Below, piece by piece: positions 47,701 through 60,706 of a stretch of 64,000 nucleotides of DNA; the stretch's first letter is position 1, and each line of letters begins with the position of its first letter. Made by a program: the position numbers and the translations under genes. The notes beneath the pieces were generated by a model. The model saw only the letters and a program-made list of their open reading frames with translations. It made no database searches and was not told the DNA's origin. The DNA is from Coptis chinensis. Taxonomy: Eukaryota > Streptophyta > Magnoliopsida > Ranunculales > Ranunculaceae. The stretch is from NCBI GenBank assembly GCA_015680905.1, contig CM027381.1, positions 91,289,501-91,353,500 on the forward strand, in the 5' to 3' direction.

Positions 47701-50700
47701 CCCAATTTCACCAGTGCCACAGACTCTGAACATCAAGCGTTGTTTTAAACAGAGTGAATATGAAGTTATTAACACTATTTGAAAGTAGTGGGTCATTGAC
47801 GAACACAGATGACAGACCACTCACTGAAATCACACAACTAGGCTAATTGGGCAGAAACCTATGTACATCAGGGATCCAGTTTCTGCAAAATCAGACGTTG
47901 TATCCAACCTAAGTTCAAAGACACGCAGACACAGTTCTATAGCGTTTACATATCAACTTTACATTGTGTCTGATACTTCCTAGCAGACACACTTGTCCAT
48001 GTTATCATCACAAACAAATACCAAACATGATTTTCCTGAAAAAATCTTTTAACTGGGTATAGATACCCAAAATAGAATGTCCTATGTGGCAATATTTCAA
48101 GCCATCTTCCATCTTAGCTGGAAAAAGGACCAGGTGATGAACAGGGATATTTGGTCTTGAAGCGCCACGAAATGACGATGCCAACTTGCTTGAGCTGACA
48201 AGGTCGGATACCCCACGGAACGAAGCTTGACAGATGCTATTTGGAAGCAATCCATAACAAGCTTTTGTCATGTGCAGTTCTCCACTTTTGTCTCTGCCCT
48301 TTCTCCACCATTTCACCTACAATCCTTTAAGTGACTCTCCTTGTCCAGCCGTTCGTCCTTATACGACCTCAAGTCATTATCTATATACAGTTATACACTG
48401 GGTTTTACAACCAATTTTAGGATAAACAAAATCATTACTGCCTTGTTGGTTTTCACCTTGATCTAGCTTATTTCCCAGATGGTAGAAGTCAAACAGAATG
48501 ACAAAAAAAAAATGACAAAAACGGAAGTTGAACATATGTGCAAAAGGAACCGCAATAAATTCTTAATGTATAGCATCGATTATTACTAGCATGCCAATCT
48601 ATGCAAACTTCACATAGATATAAATTTCCAGAAACCAGCTGACAGGGTTGAGGAAAGAAAAGAAAAATATATATATAACATTTAGTACCTGTTCCTTTGC
48701 TCCTTCAGAAAGTACATGCCTCATTATTCCACCCATGCTCCAATCAGAATAAGTTGGAATTGGTGTGGTCACAGGATAAAGAATGTGAACATCTTGATGG
48801 TTGCCCCTTAAAGCTGCAATCTCTATTGGTTTGAGTCCATCCTGTAAAATTATTGATAAGAGTCATTTCCAAATGTCAGACCACTTGCACTATCAGCTTC
48901 TCCAAAGTAAAAGAAAAGGTCATAAAACCTGCAGTCAGTAAACCTAGACATCTATGCTTAACTGCTTATTATGGAAGACAGAATATCTTTTAGCAAATTT
49001 ACATGTATATGGTCGTGTTCATGTAATAAGAGGCCTATGACTATGATAATCTTTTCATTAGGTTAACCTATCAATTGTTATGCTCTTCATTAGGTTAACC
49101 TAGTAGCGACGAATAAGACTTGACACCATGCCTGTTCAACAGTGTGTTGGCAGAGAACATAATCTAGTTGGCAGTAAGTATGGAAAGTCAGGCAGTGGCA
49201 TGCCTGTTATTTACAATGTGTTCCATTAGGAAAGAAAAATAATAAAAGAAGTTAACAAATCAAAGAGTAAAGAGCAAAGATTACATCAATCACATCTGGG
49301 TCAGCTCCAGCTTTCAGTAAGCATTTGATCATTTCTGTTTCTCCTTCAAAAGCTGCAAGAACTAGAGGTATAGCACCACATGAACCAGCATTTGGGTCAG
49401 CACCAGCCTATACAAACATATACAAGCAAGCATTAGATGTAAGCACAAAACCATCAATATATAGCCATACCCTCATTACAACGCAAGCACGCCAAGACAT
49501 ATAACTCACTCACTCATATACCAATTAGCAGTGCCATTGATCGATGATGCATAACTAATTATAACAGTTTACTTCTTTAAAAAGATTATGATCTAAGTTA
49601 GATTCCCATCACAAAGATGCTTCGTGCGAGCTATATGGAAGTAGTCATTGGAATAGAAAATCTCCCATCAAGGAGATTACATTTATCGGGCTCACCATGG
49701 AAAAATTTTAAATGAAGAACAAGCAATATGGTATTAAAAGCTATTCTAGTGTGGTTAAAGTCTTGGGAGGTTGGGGCTCAAGGTATTGGAATCCACTCCC
49801 ATGTCCCACCTTCAATGGGAAAGGGAATTTAATGGTTTAGGGAAATAAAGTTGTAACTATTAAAAAACAAAGTCATATTCTTCATTAGTTCATAAATTTA
49901 ATTCGTAAGACGTCCAAGCATGAAACAAAGTAAGGCAAAAAGGTACAATGTTTTCAGAGATATTTTTACAACCTCATGCAAGACTAGGTTCCATTGCCTA
50001 CTTCACTGAGGAACTACACGCCACTTCTAAGAGTTCCCTAACAATATGTACTGAACCCAAATGACTGATGTGTACATAAAATATGTAACTTTCATACCTC
50101 AATAAACAGCTTCACGCAACGCAGTGATTGTGCAAGAATGGATGCCACTAGGGGAGTAGAGACATGATTAAAGTACAAATTGGGCTGAAATTTATAGATA
50201 AGAACAAAATCAGTTTCGTCAAATAAACCCCCTGACATTGGAAGGAGAAGATAAGAATGAAAAGAAAAGTATTCTATTTACACCTGAAAATCACGAACAT
50301 AAGATATACCCGACAGACAGGTTTTTCAATAAGTGTCCTACTGCTTTGTAGGAAATTACTGGCTTTGCGGAAATATGGCTATATTCTAAGTTATTCTAAG
50401 TTTACAGCATCTACTGCCCCTCCCCCTCCCCAAACACACACACCCTCCTTCTACAGTTGATCGCTAATGCAGGGTAGGACACTTGAAACTTGTTATAATG
50501 CTTTACCATTAAACAGATTAAAAAAACAATCAATCTTTACATTGAAACTCTCTGCCAATTTAAAATATATGCAATTTCTGGTTGACCGGACACTCATTTA
50601 AGTTATTTCAGTGCCCTACACACAAAATAATTTTAAAAGAAAACAGCAACAAGTTGAGAGATATTATGTTACTCTATAAGAGGTAGATTGTTACAATGTC

Positions 50701-52417
50701 ATTTAGAAGCCTATGACAAGATGCAGGCTTTGTTTTGATAAATATATTTATATTAACCATTGATCACCCACATGAAAATATTAAACCAAGCTTACATTGG
50801 CATGGTGATCCAGCAAAATCTTAACAGCTTCATGCTTTCCCACACCTGCTGCCCTTTGCAGGGGAGTTCCAAGACTGGAGACAGCGTTCACATCAGCACC
50901 TCTGGAAATTAACAACTCAAGTAACTCATTGTGTCCTGCGATAATACAGCCTCATCAGAAACTACATGCATGATGCATACATCATAGTACAAAATATCAA
51001 GATATGGGTATTTATCGATATTCAATTTCTGGATATGTATTGTGGATATATCCTTCTCTTTAGGGATATTTGACATTGTTTCACATGTAAATATCGTGGA
51101 TATATCCAAAATATTGACAAATATCGTGGATATTGTGGATATTTCTTAATATATCATGATACATTATTTATATTTATTTGAAATATAATGGTAAATATTA
51201 AATAAAATTGTTATATACACAAAATATCGCTAAATATCTCCAAATATTGCAAAATATCCCCAAATATCACAAATATCGTCAAAATATCACCGATATTTGC
51301 AGTCGTATATATCTCTGAACATATCGTGATATTTATATATCTTTCTCTAAAATCTGGATAGATATCCCCAAATACCGTGATATATCGGGATATTTTGTAC
51401 TATGGCATACATAATAGTAATTCTTAACAATGTGTACATCACATATTGTGATATCTGGACTGTGTTATACAGGAATGTGCTTAATCTAAACACAAAAATA
51501 GACAATGACAACGAAATTCGATTTTCACACCCTTTAGATAACAATTTAGTGGAAGCTCTGTTTCGACATAGACATTCGTTCCTACTCATTGTAAAAGCTA
51601 GTTAAAATACTAAACCTTCGTGATGGCCTTACGAGAAAACCACTAGAGTGGTTTAAAGATACATTACCTTTCTAATTCATTATAGTCACTTGATCAATTC
51701 ATCTGTCATTTATACTGTTACAACTATTAACTAGTACAAAATCAAAAGAACATCAAACTTAACGATTTGTATTACCATATCATAACTATAAATCGACCTC
51801 ATACCTTCAAAAGCAGCATAATGCAGTGGAGCAAAACCAGAATCATTACGCACATTAGGATCAGCACCCTTAAGAAGTAAATAAACCGCAGTACTTAAAA
51901 ACCCTCCGAGTGATGCATGCAGTAATGGGGTTGCACCTATAATAATACAAACAAAATGAACAAGTGATATACACTTAAGTAAACACACTATAACCATAAT
52001 GATTGATTAATAATACCTTTAGGATCTTTAATATCAACATCAATTTCCAATTCATCAATTAAGTACTTGCAAATAATAAATTTCCCTTCCGCAGCAGCGA
52101 AATGAAGAGCATTAATTCCATTATCATCCTTAACTTTAATAACTCTTTTCCCTAATTCTTTCCCTTGATAATCACCAAGTTCCGCAACCGCTTCTACAAA
52201 AATAAATAAAAGTTACTAAACAGTAAATAAGTTAAAAGAGTATTATTATTATTATAATTACTCTTCAAGTCACGTAGATTCCCAGCAATAGCGGCTCCGA
52301 GTAATCGTCGAGTTCTTTCAATCCTACCTACAAAATGTTACAGTAGAATATAAAAATTAGGGTTTGACTGTTTGAGAAGTGAGTTAGTGAAATCGTACCA
52401 GAAGAAGAAGAAGCCAT
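44711..52417 (-). CDS. Ankyrin-TPR protein, gene B (TPR10/At3g04710-like), 442 aa
   Basis: Twelve exons with GT-AG borders: 52417-52399, 52327-52262, 52193-52017, 51936-51805, 50935-50796, 50184-50098, 49407-49285, 48841-48689, 47352-47251, 45955-45785, 45652-45573 and 44789-44711; they total 1329 nt with a TGA stop. Ankyrin repeats run from about residue 45 to 285 (INALHFAAAEGKFIICKYLI, ATPLLHASLGGFLSTAVYLL, GTPLQRAAGVGKHEAVKILL). The PIPTYSDWSMGG linker equals the DWTVDG block of TPR10. TPRs fill 300-416 with NRSLCWARL and WPKAYYREGAAW. The clamp Lys, Asn, Lys and Arg positions are mostly kept. The last exon gives a 26-residue tail (ARMKSMKVTQGRETTQIVNQ). The gene is long because of its introns, one of which holds a MITE. 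Likely cytosolic; no signal peptide. Confidence 0.92.
47655..47679. repeat. (CA)n microsatellite in intron 9 of gene B
   Basis: About twelve CA units. Other short runs in the array are (TA)n at 41,709-41,726, (AG)n at 62,407-62,430 and (AAT)n at 60,032-60,052. Confidence 0.95.
50983..51404. mobile_element. MITE, hAT-like, with TATC-rich interior, in intron 4 of gene B
   Basis: It starts CATAGTACAAAATATC and ends with its exact reverse complement; similarity of the ends continues further inward. The 8-bp flank GCATACAT is present on both sides (50,975-50,982 and 51,405-51,412), the target duplication size of hAT elements. It is 422 bp with no coding capacity. The inside is made of many variants of AAATATC, TATCG and GGATAT in both orientations. 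Confidence 0.9.
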
Positions 52418-52510
52418 GGGCAAATAAAATGGGTTTTGGGATTGGAGGTATTTATAGGTGGGTACTACTAGAAGAAGAAGAAGCGGTTATGTTGTGAGTG
52501 AGTCACCGAC

Positions 52511-52543
52511 TCCTTTTTATACGTTTTTCGTAAAGGGCGCCAA
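52511..52543 (-). promoter_or_regulatory. Gene B core promoter: E2F-like site and TATA box
   Basis: On the minus strand TTGGCGCC (52,543-52,536) is followed about 15 bp on by GTATAAAAAGGA (52,522-52,511), about 95 bp upstream of the ATG. It is the same arrangement as in genes A and C. Confidence 0.55.
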
Positions 52544-52579
52544 GAAGAAGTGTGTTGATTTACGAAGTTGCCCTTTGAG

Positions 52580-53043
52580 ATATTTGTTGTGGCAGGCAGT
52601 GATGTTATTTGGGGCTAAAATATATTATTAATAATTTGTTGTTCATAAACAACTTACGATTTCAATCTTGCAACTGTGAGGTTAGGTTGTAAGAACTGAT
52701 GACACGCCAAATTAGTAAGGAATGGGCCTGTGCAACAATTTAACTTAGTATCTCTCGAGAATTTGTTACTAGCAAAAGCATCAAATAAAGAACACATTCG
52801 GATTCATTTTCAAACCATGAGACTGAAATGAAAGCACTTTTAACTTTTTAAGTAACTGAATGGGAAACATTTCCAAAGATTGCTTACAAGATCCTTCAGT
52901 GGATGCAAGACTACGAAAAGCCAACTACTGAGAAAGACTATGGATCTATAATGATCTATGCATATTTACACAAAAAAACCCATTGGTCGACAGCCAATGT
53001 ACAAGTGTTTCCAAAAACCACTTGTATTCCTAGCTTGGAGGTT
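52580..53043. other. Intergenic region between gene B and gene C
   Basis: No coding signal. It holds the upstream flank of gene B and the 3' flank of gene C. Confidence 0.5.
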
Positions 53044-56000
53044 TCATCTACCCTGTCTCCTTTTGGCTTCAGCTTCCCTGTCAAATGTGAGGAAACAAGC
53101 AAATGAAGTGAAAGAGGAATCAAACACTAAAGCAACACATACTATGATATGACAAGTAAACAAATTTTCCTTGTAGGACATTGAAATAATACTGATGCGG
53201 AACTTTGGACATTATAGGCCCAAATCTCCTCCAAGACTCACACTGAACAACAGCAAGGGTGTGCAGAAAAAAAAATGGTCAAACAAATATGAAAATAAAT
53301 AACACTTTGCTATAAAACTCCAACAGTCTTCGCTTCAATGTGGAAATTATTCATGCACGAAGAATTGTTGATGTTCACTGTCATCCTTGTCTACAATTTC
53401 TCTGTTTCGTCTTGCCGACTCTCCTAGTAGTGAAAAGAAGGCAAGAGATGCTGAGGATGCATAAATTTAATATATATGGGATGTACACTGCCACCTCAGC
53501 TGTCACGTTTGTCCTTTTTCGTGGAGGTTTAAATGTTTCTTTTGGTATGCTTCTTAGTATGGGTCATGCCTGGCTAAGCGCGGGTCTCTAATCATCTCTA
53601 AAGGGTGTTAACTCCAAAAGGCAATCTTATTTGGTGTTTGGTGTCCTTCGGCTTTGCCTTCATATGGGGTATCTGGTTGGAGAGGAACAAGAGTCAATTT
53701 CAGGGCCTACACGCCAAGCGGGTCATTTTGTTTCTTCAGTGGAGTATTGATCGAGGACTGTGGTACGCCTAGGACATGTTAATGACCATTTGCTTTAGTA
53801 TATTCATGTTCTCTTGTGGGTTATCTCGTACTACACCTTTTTGATCGGTTAACAAAATACTCACTAACTTCCTTCACACAATCCTACCCCTGGGTAGTTG
53901 AAGACAAAAAAAAAACATGGGGGGACTTAACCACTAAGTAACATGTAAGTGCCACAGAATCAAAGCAAATATAACAGCTTAACTGGAAAGCCTTTTTCAG
54001 CTCTTTGTTTTCAGGTTCTAGCTCCAGAGCACGACGGAAAGCACGAGCTGCTTGGTCAAAGTCCTGCAATAATACATATAGCAAGAAATGGAAAGCAATT
54101 CTTCCATTAAGGATCAAGATGACTAAACAAAATTTAGGACTGAATGAATGGAATTAAATGCTAATCAAAGAATAGATAAATTACATATGAAGTGACTTAC
54201 TTCCAATATAGTCCACGCTGCACCAGCCCTGTAATACCCCTTTGACCAATAGGGCTTCAGCCTGATGCACTCATTGGCATCACTTACAGCACTTTCTCCT
54301 TCTTTCAAACGAGCCAAACAAAGGCTCCTATTGGATAGTACAGTTGCATCACTGACGTCTAAACTAATGGCCTACATGTATAGCACAAAATTAATCAACA
54401 GAGCATTAACTATAAAATGATAAGAAGAAAAGAGGGAAAACGAAATACAAATGTTTAGGTAACTGAATGCAGGTACTCCAAGCAGAAAAGGTTCAACTAA
54501 ATTAAAGCCAAGTGGAAAACTGGCACTAATCCTTTTATTTTAATGTGGACAGGCAACTTTACCACTCTCTTAAAAGTGAATTTGGCTGTGATTTGAGTTG
54601 TCACACCAACACTCCCCCCACCCCAAAACCAAAAAAATAATAAAAAATAAATAAATGTAATTTGATATATTCAAGGAAATTACATCAATACCAAAATTAT
54701 TAGGCTAATATCCAGGATCGACCAAGAGCCCCAACCTCACCCATGCCAACCGGCTAATATTACATTATTTACATACAACTCCCTACACCAGTAATAATAT
54801 GAGAAAAACAAAATCAGGGAAAGGAAAAAAATAAAAAGAGGTGGAATTCAATACTCATCCACCAGGACTACACCCGAGACAACCAAGTCTTCTCTTTAAA
54901 GACTCCCTCCACCCTCTTTACCACATTTTAACCCAACCCAATAAGACGAAATCACATCAATACTCAACCAAAATAACTCATGATCTTGAGTTAGTGAGAT
55001 CCAGGATATGCTGAAAACCTCCAGGATGGAGTTGCATATCAAACCAATAGAGGTTCCAGATTGTATACACAGAAGCACTGAGAGTTCTACTATGGAGACT
55101 CAACATAATTCCAAGTAGTATATTATTAGCAAAACAAGAGATACTATCTTTGCACAGACAGATTCTTTATATTGGTATTTAATGACATAATCCATGTCAT
55201 CAGAGTATACTGGTGTTCCAACTACACCAAAGAGGAATTGTGCATTCAATATGGTGTTCCAACTACATTAATATATCAGTACATCACATGTCATAATGTG
55301 CATTCACAAGCAAAACCAATGACTACAACAAATTCCAGTTTCAAACACTCAATAATATTAATGTTCGCTGAACGTTTGTTTTTTCAATTAAAACATCAAT
55401 CACAACCAACAAAGAAGTAGGAAAGGAAGATGAAAAAAAATTCCAAGTAGTCGCGTATGAACTAGCTTAGATGGTTTCTGTGAGTCGTTATCACGTATTT
55501 TGTGTTTGTGTTAATGTGTATGTTGGGATCCATCTATATTTTCTCAAAATTGTTTGACACGTGACCTCCAAGCATATAGATCATCCGCAAAACAGATCAG
55601 CCAAATGTGATACTCCTACGCATATCCAATTCAATTTCTATGTGCACGTCCATTTTCACCACTAAATTGACACTACATTTAGGATTAATGCACATTTTGA
55701 AGTGGGCTGATTTTTCTCTCTTTTTCTCTGGAGAAATAAAAAATCTTACAAGCAAACTTACTATTTGCATAATTCCAAGGTCATGATATAAAGATAATTG
55801 AGATGATACAACTGTAGTCTGAATTAAGAAAATGTGAAGGTAGAAGTATAGTACAAAATGAAGAGTTCATGTTTCTGACAGTGTTGCGATCTTGTCGTTT
55901 GAAAGCAATTGATATTGTGCCATTTGAAATTACAACTAAATATATAATGATAAAATGCACTTACAGATTTACAGCAAATAATGGTAATAAAATAAGCAGT

Positions 56001-59000
56001 AAACAAAACACCTGAAACAAAAAATGCAAGCCAAAACAAGCTAGATTACCCTAGTGTACCAATTCATTGCCAGAACATAATCCTTTTTCCGGAAAGCATC
56101 TTGTCCCTGTGACTTTACCACCGCAAAATTCTCTCTGCTTTTGAGATCTCTCTACAAGAAGTAAGATGTTTCCACGAGAAAATGTCAGTGAACTTTTTGT
56201 ATAAAACTTATCAATTGGGACCGACTGGGCCGCACCAATAGTACAACAATTCAATAAATCTCAGGAAAGCTACAGTCAAATACTTTTAATGCATATGACA
56301 ATGTATAGTTATCCAACAAAATTATAACATGATGGAGTAAATTGTATTATTGTACTAAATACTTTTTTTTTATGAACTAAGAGAACACAACTTAATATAT
56401 ATATATATATAAAGTTGTAACTGTCAATGTAACTTAGAAGATAAGCAAAAAAAAAACAGCTAATCATACTGATATAGACGTATTTCAGAAAAGAGCTCTT
56501 GCAAATTACCACTAAGATTTAGAGCGTCTCTGCTGACCTTCCCATTTGTGTCTTACAGTGACTTTACCATAAAGTCAAGCGACTATACGTAGGCCTTTAG
56601 CTGGAGAGGACTGGACAATGTGGAAACCTATATAACTAAGTTACATGGACAAGCCATATTCTAAAAAATTCTGTGTCGGATACGCATCTACATGTCCGTG
56701 TCGGGCATGACACACGCACATATTGTATGTGATATACCACAAAATTTTTGTATTTTGCCGTGTTGGACACTTCATGTTCGTCTCAGAGATGGACACCGGT
56801 ACCCATGTCAATGTAACTTAGCTATATAAGGAAATAGCTCTTGCAAATTGAAACTAATATATCATACCAAGGTATCCTCAAAGTACTGTGTTTTCAATAC
56901 CTTTTCCCTTCTTCAGATGAAAAGAAATTTATGTCAATTACAATATATATCCAATACCTTTTCTGCTATTTCAACGGAATGTACATGCCTACATATTCCA
57001 CGAAAGCTCCAGTCCGCATATGTCAGAATAGGTAAGGTCATAGGAGAAAGAATCTCAAAATCTTGTTGATTGCCACTCAAAGCTGCAATCTCTATTGGTT
57101 TCAGCCCTTCCTGCTAATAATAGAGTTAGCTACAAATACAATAATACATAACAATACCATCATCAAATTTTACAAAATAAACTAAAATTAAAATTAAATT
57201 AAAAAGAAAATAGTTAAATTAATTTCATGAAAATGGAAATGTTGAGAATATAAATCCCACATTGAGATTATTAAATCCTAGGGACACTGCACTCATTACG
57301 AATTGGTCCTGAGTTGGATGCCCACATTTAATACGGCATGAGAGCGGGTTATTTTTGTTTGACCAAAGTGCATGTTTGTGCTCCATGTAACCCCACAATC
57401 AAAGTCCACATGGAAGGCTTAAGTCATGCCACATGTGAGGGGGAGTGTTCAGATTATTAATCCCACATTGGGAGTCCAAATCCTCGACAATAAGTATATA
57501 AATCCTGAGGCCACTCCACTCATTACAAATTGGTTCTGAGTTGGATGCCCACATTTAATAGAAAAGCTTACATAAATTATCTCCTCTGTTCCCAATTCAA
57601 GTAGGCCCACTGCTAATAAAAACCTATACATCTATGTCCAGTATCAGAGAATATTATTTTATTTAAGGTAAACCTTTTCAAATACTTACATGCTCTTTTC
57701 TTTGTTAAATTAACCTAATGGTGACCAATAAGACTTAAACCCACTTCCCTTGTCAACAGAGTAAAATCTAATGAAAAGGTTGGATGACCAGTTACCTAGT
57801 AACATGCCTGTTCTTGCCAAAAGGGGTATCATTAGGAGTAAAAGCTAAAAAGAATCCCTAGTTATGGCTGAAAAGAGGAGGCAAAAATGTAATATCCCCT
57901 ACCTGATTGCACACATTTGCATCAGCTCCAGCTTTTAACAAGCATCGGATCATTTCCGTATCTCCTTTAAGTGCTGCGAGAACTAAAGGTACTTCGTCAC
58001 ACAAACCAGCATTTGGGTCAGCACCAGCCTATGCAAATGGAAATCATCAAATCAAGTACTAATGCTACAGCACAAATCAAGAAGAAAACATGCCTTAATG
58101 AAGTAAACTGATATTTTCAATTAATTTTTTAAAGTAAAATCCATAAAATGTTTGAGTTAGAAGCAACGAAAACCAAGAACTGGTGATAATTTGTGTTACT
58201 TTAAGAAGAATATTTAACACATGTCCATTCTTATATTATCCGAGAAATTACAGCATGGCTTTATAAGTGTTTACAAACAATATGTATTGACCATAATTGC
58301 CAGTTCTGTGTACATGAAATAGGAAAGTATCTTACCTCAGCCAAAAGCTTCAAGCAAGGCAATGAACCTGCCAAAACAGATGCGAATATGGGAGTCCTAG
58401 TTGGAGGAGGGGATAAATTGGGCTGCAAATATTTATAAAATCCATATCAGTTTCAACAACTAAACTCCTGACCTTGGATACACCTTTAAGTTAGAATAAG
58501 ATAAAAAAATTGCAAACAGAGAAACCATCATAAAACGAGACTGTGATTGCAAATTTCTCTGTGTACTTCGTATTTTACCAGATATCCGGAGAGACATGTG
58601 AGGATGGTCTTTATTTTCCATTCAACCTCTTTACCAGTTACAACAATATTTTCTTCACCAAACAAAAATCTAGCCAAACTATCTCTTTCTATAGGAATAA
58701 AGTTTATCATAAGTCCTAACAGATCAATGAATACTATAAAAATTTGTCAGTCTTGTTACAAGAAACCACTCCACACTCAATGCAATCTTCATTCCTTTAC
58801 AACTCCTTTGTACTTCATTAATCATGTTTGCAAACTTTTGTCCAATGATTGGCAATGTACTTATGTACATGTCAATGTTGACTTGTCTATCATACGCCAT
58901 ATCATGCATTCACCTTCCTCACCCGCTACCTATCATGATTTCTTATGTTGGCTCATCAATGTTACCTCACAATTGTGAGAGCTGCATTTGAAGTTGGTTT

Positions 59001-60103
59001 TTACTATTAATTGTACTAATATTAGGGGATCACTATCTGCAATTACATTCACCTACCACCAATATGAAAAATTGAACCTAGCTTACATTGGCATGGTGAT
59101 CCAACAAAACTTTCACAGCATCATGCTTTCCATAAGCAGCTGCCCTAAGCAGGGGAGTTCCATGAACAGAGACTACATCCACATCAACATTTCTTGAAAG
59201 TAACAAGTTAAGCAAGTCTATGTTTCCTGCAAAAATGGAACCTCATGTTAAAATGTGTGTGTACATTAACATATTTGAGGAAAAAAATACTAGTGAAGAT
59301 ACAGGAATTATGAAAGGAATCAAAGGATCCAGACAGAAGTTTGACCATTTATCAGACGAGCTAAAAAAAAACTATAGAGATATTATTAGTTATTAGCATA
59401 CCAAAAAACAATCAAACATCATTATATCAAGTAATATCGGAATTTAACAAAAAAAAAGGAATGATACCTTGAAATGCAGCATTATGCAACGGAGAAACAC
59501 CAATATTATCCTGAATATTAGGATTAGCCCCCTTTTCAAGTAGATACACAGCAGCCTCAAACTGCCCTCCTAAACAGGCATACAGTAACGGAGTTCCATC
59601 TGTAATAATAATTAAACAATTTCCAATCATACACTTCATTTCCATCATATAAAAAAAATACCCAAATGAAAATATTTATACCTTTATAAGTTCTAGTATC
59701 CACATCGAGTTTCAAATCATCAATCATGTACTTCAATAATTCTAACTGTCCATTAAGAGCAGCATAATGAAGAGATGAAAGCCCATGATGATTTCTAACA
59801 TTAGCAACTGTTTCCGCTAATCCTTTTCCATTAACATCAAGTTGCTTTGCCAATTCTACTCATAAAAAAAAAGTTAATGTTAGAATTAGTAAATAGTAAT
59901 GGTCTCGAAATAGCCGAAAGAGATTTGTTTACTTTTGAAACGAGTTAAGCTTCCGAAATTAGCAGTTTCGAGAAACTTTTCATCGGGTGTTAAATCTATT
60001 TTCTCTGCAAAACAAAAGAAAAAATAAAATAGTAATAATAATAATAATAATAAGTGGTTAGGGTTTTAAGAAAGTTGGAAAAAAGGTACTGACCAGAAGT
60101 CAT
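53044..60103 (-). CDS. Ankyrin-TPR protein, gene C (TPR10/At3g04710-like), 426 aa
   Basis: Twelve exons with GT-AG borders: 60103-60094, 60004-59933, 59855-59682, 59599-59468, 59226-59087, 58422-58336, 58028-57903, 57110-56958, 56151-56050, 54371-54201, 54063-53984 and 53077-53044; they total 1281 nt with a TGA stop. Ankyrin repeats lie at about 40-285 (HGLSSLHYAALNGQLELLKY, GTPLLYACLGGQFEAAVYLL, GTPLLRAAAYGKHDAVKVLL). The linker block is TYADWSFRGICRH. TPRs lie at 299-415 with LSNRSLCLARL, WSKGYYRAGAAW and ARAFRRALELEP. The tail is short and basic (EAEAKRRQGR). Exon sizes agree with gene B except exons 1-3, 7 and the last. Two mobile elements, a MITE and a TRIM, sit in introns 8 and 7. Probably a cytosolic co-chaperone-like protein, by family. 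Confidence 0.92.
56636..56821. mobile_element. MITE of 186 bp with 8-bp target duplication, intron 8 of gene C
   Basis: The ends are CTAAGTTACATGGAC and its near reverse complement (TGTCAATGTAACTTAG). The flanks CTATATAA (56,628-56,635) and CTATATAA (56,822-56,829) are identical, an 8-bp duplication as in hAT elements. The inside has recurring GTGTCGG and CGTGTTGGACAC words. A partial relative lies at 63,600-63,717. Confidence 0.85.
57240..57560. mobile_element. TRIM (terminal-repeat retrotransposon in miniature), intron 7 of gene C
   Basis: The two terminal repeats are 57,240-57,333 and 57,446-57,560; both carry AATCCCACATTG and GAGTTGGATGCCCACATTTA. After the first comes CATGAGAGCGGGTT, close to the Met-tRNA primer site common in TRIMs, and before the second GTGAGGGGGAGTGTT, a purine tract. 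The flanks share GAAA. It is non-coding, 0.32 kb. The repeats differ in length, so it is an old copy. Confidence 0.75.
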
Positions 60104-60138
60104 GGTTTGGTTTGTGACGAGGGTTCAGACAAGTGTTA

Positions 60139-60175
60139 CTTTATAGACAAGTTTTCTGTGTTGGTGCGCGCCAAA
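60139..60175 (-). promoter_or_regulatory. Gene C core promoter: E2F site and TATA box
   Basis: On the minus strand TTTGGCGCGC (60,175-60,166), a full match to the E2F consensus TTTSSCGC, is followed about 20 bp on by TCTATAAAG (60,147-60,139), about 40 bp upstream of the ATG. The short leader implies a 5' UTR of only about 10-15 nt if this TATA box is used. Confidence 0.6.
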
Positions 60176-60179
60176 CAAG

Positions 60180-60706
60180 TGATGATCTGGTTGTAGCAGT
60201 TATTGAGACGTGCGTTTTTCTGAAACGGTGGCACTGATTGATTACTCTTCCTAGATCATTACACATATATAACAGTTATGGGCCCATACGTATTGTGTGT
60301 ACACCTGGCGCTTTACTCGTTTATTAGAAGGGATTGCAACTGTGCTGGAAACAAATGGGTCACTTATTCTCTCTCGAGAATGGCAGCAATAATTATTAAA
60401 ATGACCTATAGAGGATGGTAATTGAACTCAAATTAGGAAATCAAATGGCTCCCTTTTCAAATATTGCCGCTGAATAGAACCGGGTTCAGCCCAAAAAAGT
60501 CATACAACGCAGACATTTGCATTCATAACACCAAAAGACAATCACTTTACATGACGTACTTGAAAAACTATTTCCAACATTCACAATAAGTACTAATATC
60601 TGAACAAAGATTATTTAGCAGACTTGGGAAACCAAAATAACATAGACTGGTATGATCCAAACTAGCACTAATCTTCCAAGCTGAGAGGCTTCATCTACCC
60701 AAACTT
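60180..60706. other. Intergenic region between gene C and gene D
   Basis: No coding signal. It holds the upstream part of gene C and the 3' flank of gene D. Confidence 0.5.

Noticed and set aside
50983-51404. Satellite or centromere-like tandem repeat
   Set aside because: The words are irregular and in both directions, and the stretch has exact inverted ends and a target duplication, so it is a MITE.
54896-55078. Minus-strand open frame in intron 9 of gene C as a LINE or gene remnant
   Set aside because: No reverse transcriptase or other motif could be recognised in it.
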